Shown: positions 1-9,500 of the stretch, in pieces | How positions within the stretch are numbered: the first letter of the stretch is position 1 | How the letters are laid out: each line of letters opens with the position of its first letter | Source of the DNA: a virus | IMG/VR virus record: IMGVR_UViG_3300020156_000023 | Location: 36,411-100,410 of that record | DNA: 64,000 bases | Reading direction: 5' to 3' (one strand) | The notes under the pieces: model-generated | Database searches by the model: none | Told to the model about the DNA's origin: nothing | What the model saw: only the letters and a program-made list of their open reading frames with translations | Translations under genes and position numbers: made by a program

Positions 1-2531
1 TCATCAAATCCAAACTTCTCTATTCTTGAGTGTATGAAATCTTTAAATTCAGCTATCCTGTTTATATCTTTTTCAATACTAGCTATAGTATCATTAGCAA
101 GGTCTATAGCTCTCTGAGGAATATCTCCTATACTCCTTCTTGAGAACTGACTATCCTCACTTGATACTAAAGGCATTTCTACATTATCTGTAGAACCTAC
201 TGCTCCTAATCCTTTAAGAGCTTCATTAAGTTCTTCATCTGTTGCAGCTCTTTCCTTAGAATTAGGTATAGGTTGTTCATTAAGACCAACCTCAGGAGCT
301 ATCTCTTGTATCTTATCATTTATATCTAATTGCTCAACTTTCCTTTGAGCAAGTTCCTGCATTTTATTATCAGCAACACCCGCAGCTGCAGCTTTAGTTA
401 ATTCTTTTTGTACAGCTTCCTTGGTTTTTGCATTCTCAATTGCTTTCTCTTGTCCTTTCTTAATATTTTCATTTATCTTCTTAAGGTCTTTTAAATCTTT
501 AAGGTCAGCAATATTTTGCTGAATAGATTGATTAATAGATACTTTAGAAACTTCTGCATTAATATAAGGTTGTCTTGATATAGAAGGGACAATAGTCTTA
601 TCCTTAGTACTATAAGGAGCAGCTTCAGAGAATTCTGCTTTAAGTTCAGATAATCTTTCTGCATCTACCTGAGATAGTTCTCTTGTAGTTGTATCTCTTG
701 ATACCTGTTCTAAAGCAATAATCTCATTCTCCATTCTAAACCTGTCTTTACCCTCTGGAGATAACATGTTGAATTGAGTATCCTTATTATAAGCAGTTTG
801 TAAATCAATATCATATTGATTTAATCTTTCTAAATTCTTAATATTAGAAAATTCTTTCTTAACAATATTAAAAGCAGATTCAAAATGCTGTGTAACATTA
901 TTTAAATTGTTCTCAAGTAAATCTTTTATTCTTTGAGAATCTTGTATGTTTTCCTGGAATGTAGTTTTAATAGTTTCAAATGAACCTTGATATTTCTCTT
1001 TACCTTGTTCATCCACTAATCCAAATTTCTTTAGAGTATCTACATCAGCTGAGTTAACAGCATCCAGTATAGTTTGCAATTGATTAACATGTGCATCAAA
1101 TCCTTTAGTATCTCCATTAAGGTAATCATACTGAAGTGCATTGATAGCATTAGTTAAGTGAGAGTTATATCTTGCACCCTCAACTTCTTCTTTAGCTTTT
1201 TGTAATTTAATTGTATTCTCAGGAGTTCTGTTAGTTACAAAATCCTTCTGAGCTTGTATATAATTTTGAGCAATCCTATCCTGTTCAGCAAAGCTATTTG
1301 CTGTTCTTGTGAAAGAATCCTTTATAAAGTCTTGTTGTATCTGAACCTTATCTATTAGACCTCTATCCTGGAATACTTTATTTAAAGCATTACCACCACC
1401 TGCAAATAGGGCACCACCAAAGATACCTGCTATAACAGAGTCTGTAGTTTCAGGACTCCATACATCAAACTCCTGAATAGTTTCAAGATTCTCTACATCA
1501 GTTTTATGTTGTGCATATCTTCCTATAGTAGTTTGTACACCTTCTTCAAGACCCTCAGATACAGCATTACTAACAAGGTTAGCACCTGTCTGTACAGTCC
1601 TGTTAGAACCTGTAGGTATCTTTGATAATAGTGATTCACCTAATGAAGAGAAACCAGTCTTTACTTCTGGGTTACCTTTGAAAGCACCACCCTTACCAAA
1701 TATAGATGCGAACTGTAATCCATTAACAATCATTAGTGGAGCTACCTCAGTCCTATAGGCAAATGTAGCTGCCTCTGCAGCTATTCTTTTAGCATCAGCA
1801 TCAGAATAACCTTTAGCTTTATATTCCTGGTATACTTGTTCCATAGTTTCCATACCATTCATATATCCTTCCTGAACTCCTTTCCACATACCAAAGCCAC
1901 CTTGTCCTAATAATCTTGTTTTATTAGCAAGTCCAGCAGCTCCAGCACCTGGAGCAATACTATTAATTAAAGCTTGTTCAGCAAGTATCTCAGTAATGAT
2001 ACCACCAGTATAACCAAGGCTTTGAGTCATCTTACCCCAATAGTTAGCACTCATCATAGAGTCTCCATATTGGTATATCTCAAGGCCAGTCATATCTTTA
2101 CCCCACTTAGATGCAGCTGATTCATTTAACCAGTTACCAAACTCTTCTTCAGAGTTTCCTGCAGCCATATTATACATACCTTGTAAATCCCATGAAGCAG
2201 CAGCATCAGTAAAACCTGCAACAGCTTGTTTACCAAACCCTGCTATAGCTCTACCAAATATCTCTCCACCAGATTGATATGCACCTAATAAAGGAGTGTT
2301 ATCTTCACCTGCTTGAAATGGTACACCAAGCCTGTTTAATTCAGTGGCACCTGGTGTTGTATGTACAGTATCCCACCCTCCTAACATTCCCCAGAAAGGA
2401 TTATCTGTAGAGTATACAGGAGCTCCTGGAAGCTCTTGTCCTGTACCATAATTAACAGGTACATCAATCCTACCTAATTCTCCATGAAAAGGGTTCTGTG
2501 CTAAAAAGGCTTTGATTTCTTCTTCATTCAT
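1..2531 (-). CDS. Very large virion cargo-type protein, N-terminal part only
   Basis: At least 843 residues are visible and no stop codon occurs before the left edge, so the gene is cut by the window. It begins MNEEEIKAFLAQNPFHGELG. The first 400 residues contain Gly/Ala-rich hydrophobic stretches (for example GIFGGALFAGGG near residue 370). The rest is rich in Lys, Glu, Gln and Asn and looks helical or coiled-coil. It follows the 767-residue gene by 5 bp, at the distal end of the structural operon. In crAss-like phages this position holds ejected cargo proteins and, beyond them, the virion RNA polymerase. I see no polymerase motif in the visible part. Cargo role is inferred from position and composition. 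Confidence 0.75.
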   Translation of the reverse strand, partial: MNEEEIKAFLAQNPFHGELGRIDVPVNYGTGQELPGAPVYSTDNPFWGMLGGWDTVHTTPGATELNRLGVPFQAGEDNTPLLGAYQSGGEIFGRAIAGFGKQAVAGFTDAAASWDLQGMYNMAAGNSEEEFGNWLNESAASKWGKDMTGLEIYQYGDSMMSANYWGKMTQSLGYTGGIITEILAEQALINSIAPGAGAAGLANKTRLLGQGGFGMWKGVQEGYMNGMETMEQVYQEYKAKGYSDADAKRIAAEAATFAYRTEVAPLMIVNGLQFASIFGKGGAFKGNPEVKTGFSSLGESLLSKIPTGSNRTVQTGANLVSNAVSEGLEEGVQTTIGRYAQHKTDVENLETIQEFDVWSPETTDSVIAGIFGGALFAGGGNALNKVFQDRGLIDKVQIQQDFIKDSFTRTANSFAEQDRIAQNYIQAQKDFVTNRTPENTIKLQKAKEEVEGARYNSHLTNAINALQYDYLNGDTKGFDAHVNQLQTILDAVNSADVDTLKKFGLVDEQGKEKYQGSFETIKTTFQENIQDSQRIKDLLENNLNNVTQHFESAFNIVKKEFSNIKNLERLNQYDIDLQTAYNKDTQFNMLSPEGKDRFRMENEIIALEQVSRDTTTRELSQVDAERLSELKAEFSEAAPYSTKDKTIVPSISRQPYINAEVSKVSINQSIQQNIADLKDLKDLKKINENIKKGQEKAIENAKTKEAVQKELTKAAAAGVADNKMQELAQRKVEQLDINDKIQEIAPEVGLNEQPIPNSKERAATDEELNEALKGLGAVGSTDNVEMPLVSSEDSQFSRRSIGDIPQRAIDLANDTIASIEKDINRIAEFKDFIHSRIEKFGFD

Positions 2532-2536
2532 ATTTA

Positions 2537-4840
2537 TTAGCTTTTACCTAATTGTTTTACTCTTTCTTTTATTATTTCTTTCCTTGAGCTATCATCCAAT
2601 CCTTCAAGATTGTACATTAGGAATTTTATCTCTTGTTGTGTAAATCCAGATTTAAAATTATTAATACTATAAGTATTGTTACCATTACTGGTAACTGTAA
2701 TATTAGGGTATAGTTTAGTAGAGGTATTGAAAGTAGGTATCTCAGATAAAGCTCTGTCTACCCTATTCATAGTTGCCTTAACACTTCTATTCTGCTTAGC
2801 TAACCATTCAGTACCTTGTGGAGAACTAAAGAAAGTGTTACTTCTTACAGCATTATTGTAGGATTCATTATTAACCCTATCAGTTACAAAAGCTACTTTC
2901 TTACCTCTGAACCCTTCAAGGTCCTCATTAGTTAATCCACCAAATAAACTATCATCTTCCCTATTCTCAGGTATCCTTAAAGTACCTCTTACAATCATTT
3001 TATCATTATCCCAATCAACAACCATATTATCAATATAATCTGTTGGGCTTCCTCCTAATTGGGAAACCAGATATTGTATAGGAGATGCTCCTGCTGTATC
3101 TCCTGCCCAACCATCAAACATCTTAGTATCTATAGTAAGGTTCTCTAATTTCTTAGGGTCTATCTTACCATGCTTATCAGTAAGTACTACATCTCCATTA
3201 TATACTTTAACATTAGAACCCATAAGGGCAGCATCAGCTAAAGCATAAGTCTGTTTACCTATTTCAGTTTGCCTTGATGGTTTGTAACCTACATAAGTAT
3301 TAGTAGATAGGTTCAGTATATTAGTGTTCCAATCTTTAATACCTTTGTTTGTTTTATTGTACTTAGCTAAAGCAGCAAGGGCTTCTTTCCTCTCAGGTGT
3401 ATCTTTATATGTCCTACCTGTAGTTGGAGCAGCACCACCTAATCCTATCATTAACTCATCCCCACCAGATACTTTACCAAAGTTAGGGTCATTCTGAATA
3501 GCATGTATCAACATTACTTCTCTTGGAGTCATGTTCAAATCTTTAGCTACTTCAGCATACCTTGTCTTAAGAGTATCAAACTCTTCTCTTTGCTCAGGAG
3601 TTAGTTCCTCTCCTTTAGCTTCCTTCATTAAGTACTTAGAGAATTTATCTCCATCTTCCTGTAATTCCTCAGGAGTAAATGGTATAAGGTTCTCACTTGT
3701 TAATATATCACTCTGAGCTTGTTGAGGAGTAATTTCCCCTGTAAGCATCAGTTTATTTATTTCATTTGTATAATTATTGTTATCCCTAGCTATATCAAGC
3801 TGATGATTTAACCTTGCCATATTAGTATCATGCTGTCTATCTAAAGCTTTAGAATAGATTACATCTTCCTGTACTTTAAGGTCTGCTTCAGTTCTTGAAG
3901 CATAAGACATAGGGCTTGCTAATGAGAATACTTTACCTAATGGATTATTAGTATACAGAGTACTCTTTCTTACAGAAGCTTTCTCTGCAGATGTCATCTT
4001 ATTATATTCTTCCTGAGTAACCTCATCTCCTACAGAATTAACTAAACCACTCCTGTAAGGAGCTATAAGGTTTCCAGTCTCATCAAAGTATTGAGCTAAT
4101 CCAAATCTTTGTTGTTGATTTAAATAACTCATCATATTAGGATTAGAGAAAGCTGCACCATTAATAAGTTGTAATAACCTTTCTTCTGATACATTCTCAG
4201 TCTTATCTCCCATAGTTATTATATAACCATTCTCACTCTTTCTGAATGAGTTAGCATCTTTAAATGCTGGTACCTGTTTAATCAATTCTAAAGTATCCTT
4301 AGCATTAAAGATATCAGGTTGGTTGATAATATCCTCAGCTTTCCAAACTCCATTATTAATAGAGTCTCCACCCCAGTTCTTATCAAAAGTCCTTGAAGCT
4401 GCATTAACTACAGCAGCATTATATTGTGCAGGATTCTTTTCTTTTAGTTCCTGCATTTGTTTCTGCCAATTACTGTAGGCATTGTAAGTACCTTCAAGTT
4501 TTGCAATCCTTCCTGAAGTCCTGTCTTGTTGTATCTCCCTCTGAAGGTTTCTTATTCTATTAAGATTCTTTCTCCAGTTAGCAGGGTCTCTCTGTATAGT
4601 ACCTGTTATCTCATCTATCTGAGAACCATAGTAATTTTTTATTTCATTAGCAGCAGCTGTATCAGCTTCTGAATTCCTATGTAATATATTTAGCATTCCA
4701 TTAAGGGCATCAGTTTGGGTTAGAGCTGTATCATAACCTTGTTGCTGCATAGCCATAGCTTGTTGTATCAACTCATAAGGTGGTTGATAAATCATATCAT
4801 TTACAAACTGTGGTTGTGATGTTCTATAACCTCTTGCCAT
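2537..4840 (-). CDS. Cargo-type structural protein, 767 aa
   Basis: The protein starts MARGYRTSQPQFVNDMIYQP and is mostly predicted helical. Its N-terminal 150 residues are rich in Gln, Asn and charged residues with long helix-forming stretches, and there are no Cys-rich or enzymatic motifs. It is tightly packed between two other large structural genes (1 bp after the upstream gene, 5 bp before the next), so it is almost certainly cotranscribed with them. Size, helical character and place downstream of the giant tail protein match cargo or internal tail proteins of crAss-like virions. The exact role is not visible from sequence; an internal or ejected protein is the best inference. Confidence 0.75.
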   Translation of the reverse strand: MARGYRTSQPQFVNDMIYQPPYELIQQAMAMQQQGYDTALTQTDALNGMLNILHRNSEADTAAANEIKNYYGSQIDEITGTIQRDPANWRKNLNRIRNLQREIQQDRTSGRIAKLEGTYNAYSNWQKQMQELKEKNPAQYNAAVVNAASRTFDKNWGGDSINNGVWKAEDIINQPDIFNAKDTLELIKQVPAFKDANSFRKSENGYIITMGDKTENVSEERLLQLINGAAFSNPNMMSYLNQQQRFGLAQYFDETGNLIAPYRSGLVNSVGDEVTQEEYNKMTSAEKASVRKSTLYTNNPLGKVFSLASPMSYASRTEADLKVQEDVIYSKALDRQHDTNMARLNHQLDIARDNNNYTNEINKLMLTGEITPQQAQSDILTSENLIPFTPEELQEDGDKFSKYLMKEAKGEELTPEQREEFDTLKTRYAEVAKDLNMTPREVMLIHAIQNDPNFGKVSGGDELMIGLGGAAPTTGRTYKDTPERKEALAALAKYNKTNKGIKDWNTNILNLSTNTYVGYKPSRQTEIGKQTYALADAALMGSNVKVYNGDVVLTDKHGKIDPKKLENLTIDTKMFDGWAGDTAGASPIQYLVSQLGGSPTDYIDNMVVDWDNDKMIVRGTLRIPENREDDSLFGGLTNEDLEGFRGKKVAFVTDRVNNESYNNAVRSNTFFSSPQGTEWLAKQNRSVKATMNRVDRALSEIPTFNTSTKLYPNITVTSNGNNTYSINNFKSGFTQQEIKFLMYNLEGLDDSSRKEIIKERVKQLGKS

Positions 4841-4841
4841 A

Positions 4842-6542
4842 TTATTTTATAGGTTCTAATGTTGTTATATCTAATTCTTTACCTTCTTTATTATAAAGCT
4901 TACCACCTACCCATTTATAATTCTTTTTGATAATACCATTCAGATATTTATCTTTAAGTTCTGTAGTAGGAAGATTACTATATATTGAAGTACTCTTAAC
5001 CTGTTCTTCAGTAACCTTACCAGTTAACTTACCATTCATCATATCTACTTCAAAGTTAGGATACATTTGATTAAGTACATTACCAGTAACATTCCTTGTT
5101 TTCATTTGATTAAGGTCTCTACCTGTTTTCTGTAATCCAGTTCCCATAGTAGAAATATCTGATGCCAGTGCTGTAAAGTAAGCATCTTTATCTGCCCTAT
5201 CAGCAGCATCTCTTTGAGCTTCACCTGACATAACCATTCTATCCTGGTCATTTTCCATCATAGCTTCCTGACCCAATATACTTGCTATCTGTTGCATGTA
5301 CTGATTGTATATCTGAGACCTTGTATTATTAACTCCCATATCAGTAGCTAAATCAAGTGCTCTCATAGTATTAATACTCCTTGCACCATTCCTACCTCTA
5401 TTTATTGTAGCATTCCTTGCTAATTCTAAATCTTGTAGTTGACTATCTCTTACTCCACTTGCAAACCCTTTAGTCTGGTCCATCTTATCAATACCCTCCT
5501 TTCCATAGTTAAGGAAAGGATTTATATTAGGAGTATCAGAAGCTCTCATATTATTAGTGTTCCTCATAGGCCCAAATGTAGAAACTAAGTTTCCAAATAA
5601 ACCTACTGCATCTCCTGCAGTTATATTTAAAGCACCCATCCATGGACTTGTATTATCTCCTGTTGAAGCAACACCTGTAGGATTAGTTGATGGACTATAA
5701 GTAGTAGCAGGAGTACCTGTAGTACTAACTCCATAATCCATTGCATTATTACCTGTATGGAAATCATCTGTAGTACCAGTCATATTAAGACTAGGGTTCA
5801 TACTTGAGAATAACTTATTCCAATCCATATTCATAGGAGGCCATCCTGCTACACCACCTGTAGCAAACTGCTCTGCCTCAGAAACCATCTTAGCAAGTTG
5901 CATTACAGCCATATCTGACTGTTCTTTCTTTTCATTATTAGATTGTAATCTCTTGAGTGTCCTTAGTAAAGTAGCATCATTAGGATTCTTCTCTAATTGT
6001 TTCTCTATCTTAGATATTTTCTTTTCTCTCTCCAGTTTCCTCTCAGCCATAGTTTTACCATCTGAGCCTTTTATCTTCTTAGAAAATATCTCAGTACCTG
6101 AAGGTACTACCATATCAATACCACCTTCAGCATGAGAAGGACCTTTTAAAGTTCCTACAGCACCATTAGGTGTTTCTATTACTTCTTCCCCCTCAGCATT
6201 AATGGCAGTAGGTATCCCTACCTTACCTCCAGTAGCAAAGGAGCCTTGTGCATTACCATATGCACCTAAGGCTCCTACTCCTGTTTGTAATAGATTACCC
6301 CAATTAAACCCTCCTGAAGAGATACCTTCTCCTGCAGAGGCTCCTTTATTCATCATAGAGCCTCCATACTGCATAGCTAAGTTTCCTAATACTTTAGTAC
6401 CCATAGCCCATGGATTATTACTACCTGCTGCTTTAGCTTGAGCTAAAGCTATATTAGCTTCTGCTAAGTCAACACCTGGATTAGTAACATAAGTACCAAA
6501 TTCAAATTCAGGAAGTTTAATTTTCTTTCTATTCTTTTTCAT
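4842..6542 (-). CDS. Tail or cargo structural protein, 566 aa
   Basis: A basic start (MKKNRKKIKLPEFEFGTYV) is followed by Gly/Ala/Met-rich low-complexity sequence. Around residues 105-170 lies a block containing SHAEGGIDMVVP and GTEIFSKKIKG, which I recognise as recurring in crAss-like structural proteins. A Lys/Glu-rich coiled-coil follows near residues 170-200, then a Ser/Thr/Asn-rich middle and a helical C-terminus. It lies 30 bp downstream of the 1910-residue tail gene and 1 bp before the next cargo-type gene. No enzymatic motif is evident. Role is inferred from position. Confidence 0.75.
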   Translation of the reverse strand: MKKNRKKIKLPEFEFGTYVTNPGVDLAEANIALAQAKAAGSNNPWAMGTKVLGNLAMQYGGSMMNKGASAGEGISSGGFNWGNLLQTGVGALGAYGNAQGSFATGGKVGIPTAINAEGEEVIETPNGAVGTLKGPSHAEGGIDMVVPSGTEIFSKKIKGSDGKTMAERKLEREKKISKIEKQLEKNPNDATLLRTLKRLQSNNEKKEQSDMAVMQLAKMVSEAEQFATGGVAGWPPMNMDWNKLFSSMNPSLNMTGTTDDFHTGNNAMDYGVSTTGTPATTYSPSTNPTGVASTGDNTSPWMGALNITAGDAVGLFGNLVSTFGPMRNTNNMRASDTPNINPFLNYGKEGIDKMDQTKGFASGVRDSQLQDLELARNATINRGRNGARSINTMRALDLATDMGVNNTRSQIYNQYMQQIASILGQEAMMENDQDRMVMSGEAQRDAADRADKDAYFTALASDISTMGTGLQKTGRDLNQMKTRNVTGNVLNQMYPNFEVDMMNGKLTGKVTEEQVKSTSIYSNLPTTELKDKYLNGIIKKNYKWVGGKLYNKEGKELDITTLEPIK

Positions 6543-6572
6543 TTTAATCTTAATTATTTTTAATATTAAAGT

Positions 6573-9500
6573 TTACCTGAAACTTTGCTGTTCATTCTCA
6601 GCTGAATAATTTGTAATTAACTTCTTATTTGATACTCCTGCAAAGTTATCAAATATCAACCTAACCACCAAATATTTATCTCTAAAACTTTCCAGTTCTG
6701 TCCATTCTTTACTATAGTTAAGAGTAGCTTCATTAAGAACCTTGTCTATATAGTAATCATCTTGTCTACTAATTATATTAGAGTCCCATATAGGAAGATT
6801 ATAATTAATCCTTATATCTCTTAGGTCATTAACTAACCAATCTTTCTCTACTTTATCTATCATGATATCGCCATCATTAAAATCTGTAGTCTGGTTCTTG
6901 AACCAATCCTGTTGATTAAAATCAGTATCTTTAACTTTAAGATTAAGAAGACCAGTACATTGCCTTGAATTATAAGCTATCATCTTATTGAAAGTAACAA
7001 ACCTTTCATCTACATAATCCTTAAACTCTTTATTATAACTCTTAGCTTCTGTAAGTAATCTAATATGGTTCCATAATCTTGTAATTAAAGGATTAGATAA
7101 AGATACATATTCTAATATGTGAGGAAAATACTGTTGATAGTATGTCTGGTAATCTCCTAACACATTGTGTATCCATATATTATCACTACCAGGAGTCCAT
7201 GAATAGAATTTCTCAGGTACATTCATATAGAATGAAGGTAAGTAAGAGTGCCATGATATCCAAGCATCTTGTTTTAATGAATAACTCATAGTCCAAGAGT
7301 TGTGTAATTCCATTGGGTCCTCTACTACTGTACCATCTATATATTTATATTCAGTATCTAAGTATTGCACTTCTACCTCTATCTCTCCTACACTTATTAT
7401 ATCTTCAAGTAATGCATTAATATCTGCAGCAAATTCTGCTGGTGTTATAATAACATCCTGCTCTCCTGCTATTACAGCTAAGTCATTCCTATCAGGTTTA
7501 ATGTACCAGTCATATGTTTCAAGTCCAGGTCCTAGTACACTGTAAGGGTTAGTAGCTAAAAGAGTATCTTTAACATTATTCCACTCAACTGTATCAAATA
7601 CTCCATTCACAGGTATAGCATCAGCCTCTGCTTCAGTGTAGGATGTACCTTTTATAGCTAACAATGACTGTTGTATAAAAGCCTGAGAGTTAGTATAAGG
7701 CCCACCATCTGTTGCTATAGGATAATTAATACCTATGAATGAGTTTAGTGATGGGTATGTTGTACTTGTAAATGTCGCATAGTCTGATATATATGTAGCT
7801 GTAGGTTGTCCATCTATAGGATTAGTAATAAGTGGTTGATGATAAGCAGCATTAGATTCATTACACAACGAGATAACTAATATGTCACCATTATGTGCAG
7901 GGTCTAGTGCAGCTTGTGTAGCAAAGTTAACCCATCTCTCCTGGGAGTTATCAATATGGTGTAACTTAGTCATACCTACATCCTCAGGCCTTAACTCCTC
8001 ATACCAATCAGTAACAGCAGTTTGTAATCCTTCAAGATATCCTGGAGCATTAAATGAACCTGAAGTATCATAGAATACATATACATGCGTATTATTAGGA
8101 AGTACTACTGTACCCTCTCTTATCTCAGTTTTTGTCTTAATAACATCCCTTCTGAATTTCATTCTACAATTCTCAAGACCTATATAGTTCCAACCCTCTG
8201 TAGCCTCATCTTCTATAATTTGATTGAAGTTAGGGAAGATAGTAATCTGTCCATCAAATACACACATCTCATAACCTGGTTGACCTACTACATCCTCAGA
8301 TAAAGTAAAGTCTTTCTTAGTGAATATCACTCTCTCTTTCTTAGTATCATAAGTAGAAATGAAACCAGACCCAAATAGATTAGAAGGATTGTCAGCATAA
8401 ATATATTCCTCTCCTGTTGTATTATAATATTGTTGGTCTACTATTAAACCTATATTTTCTTTAAACCAATTAGATAATCCCTGATTAGAAATAGCTCTTA
8501 GTTTCCTACCATCAAATTGATATATCTTTCTCTGATTTTCACATACAAAGAAGTAACCTAATGGAGTTTTAATAGCACTCCATTTATGTTGTATACCTGC
8601 AGATGAACCTGTATCATCATCTACTACTTTTTGAGGTGGTATCTCAAAATAAGAACCAGTTCCTATGAAGGAAACTATTTGGTCTGTAACCCTTTCCTGA
8701 TAGCTTCTTGGCATTTGCCATAGCCCTTCCAGAGTATGTATAAATAAATCATTACCTATTTTAAATAGGTTTTTAATCTCACCTGTCTCTCCTTCTATAT
8801 CTCTATAGTTATTAGGTAAGAATACTCTATAGTTATCTGTTAGTTCCTCCTGGAAACTTTGCTCTGAGTAATGTATCCTGTGTGGAAAATCTTCCATACA
8901 ATCTGTACAACAATCATATTCTAAAGGTAAGTGATAATAAAGCTTTTGCTTATTATACCTATGGTAATCTGGATTAACTTTATAGTATTCTCCCAAAGCT
9001 GCACCTAAGTATAACCTATTGTCATTCCTCGAAGAATCATACATAGTAAGCTTATTAGCTAAATGTTGTTCTAACCTGCTAACTGGATATCTTGAATCTG
9101 CCCTCTCGTACCATAAATCAAAGAACTCCCATATTACTTTAGGGTCATTATTACCTGACTCATACATACCTGGAGCATCCAGGAAAGTAGGTACATCTGA
9201 AATCATACCATGCCTTAGATGTGTATTAACTGAAGTATCAAACCATATATCAGTTAAACAATCTCCTATCCATTGTATCTCATCATCAGAAGGACCTGAA
9301 CCACCTTCATGTCCTGGCCTACCTTTACCATATTCTGACTGTACCCATGTATCTAATGAGGTTTCTCTAAGACCTTTATTGTATGCTTCATCATAAGCTT
9401 TTACCATAGCATCTCTTTCAAGTCCAGAAGATATAAATAAAGCTCCTGCTCCTATAAGAGATACACCTGCACCTATTACTATAGTAGATGCACCTGCAGT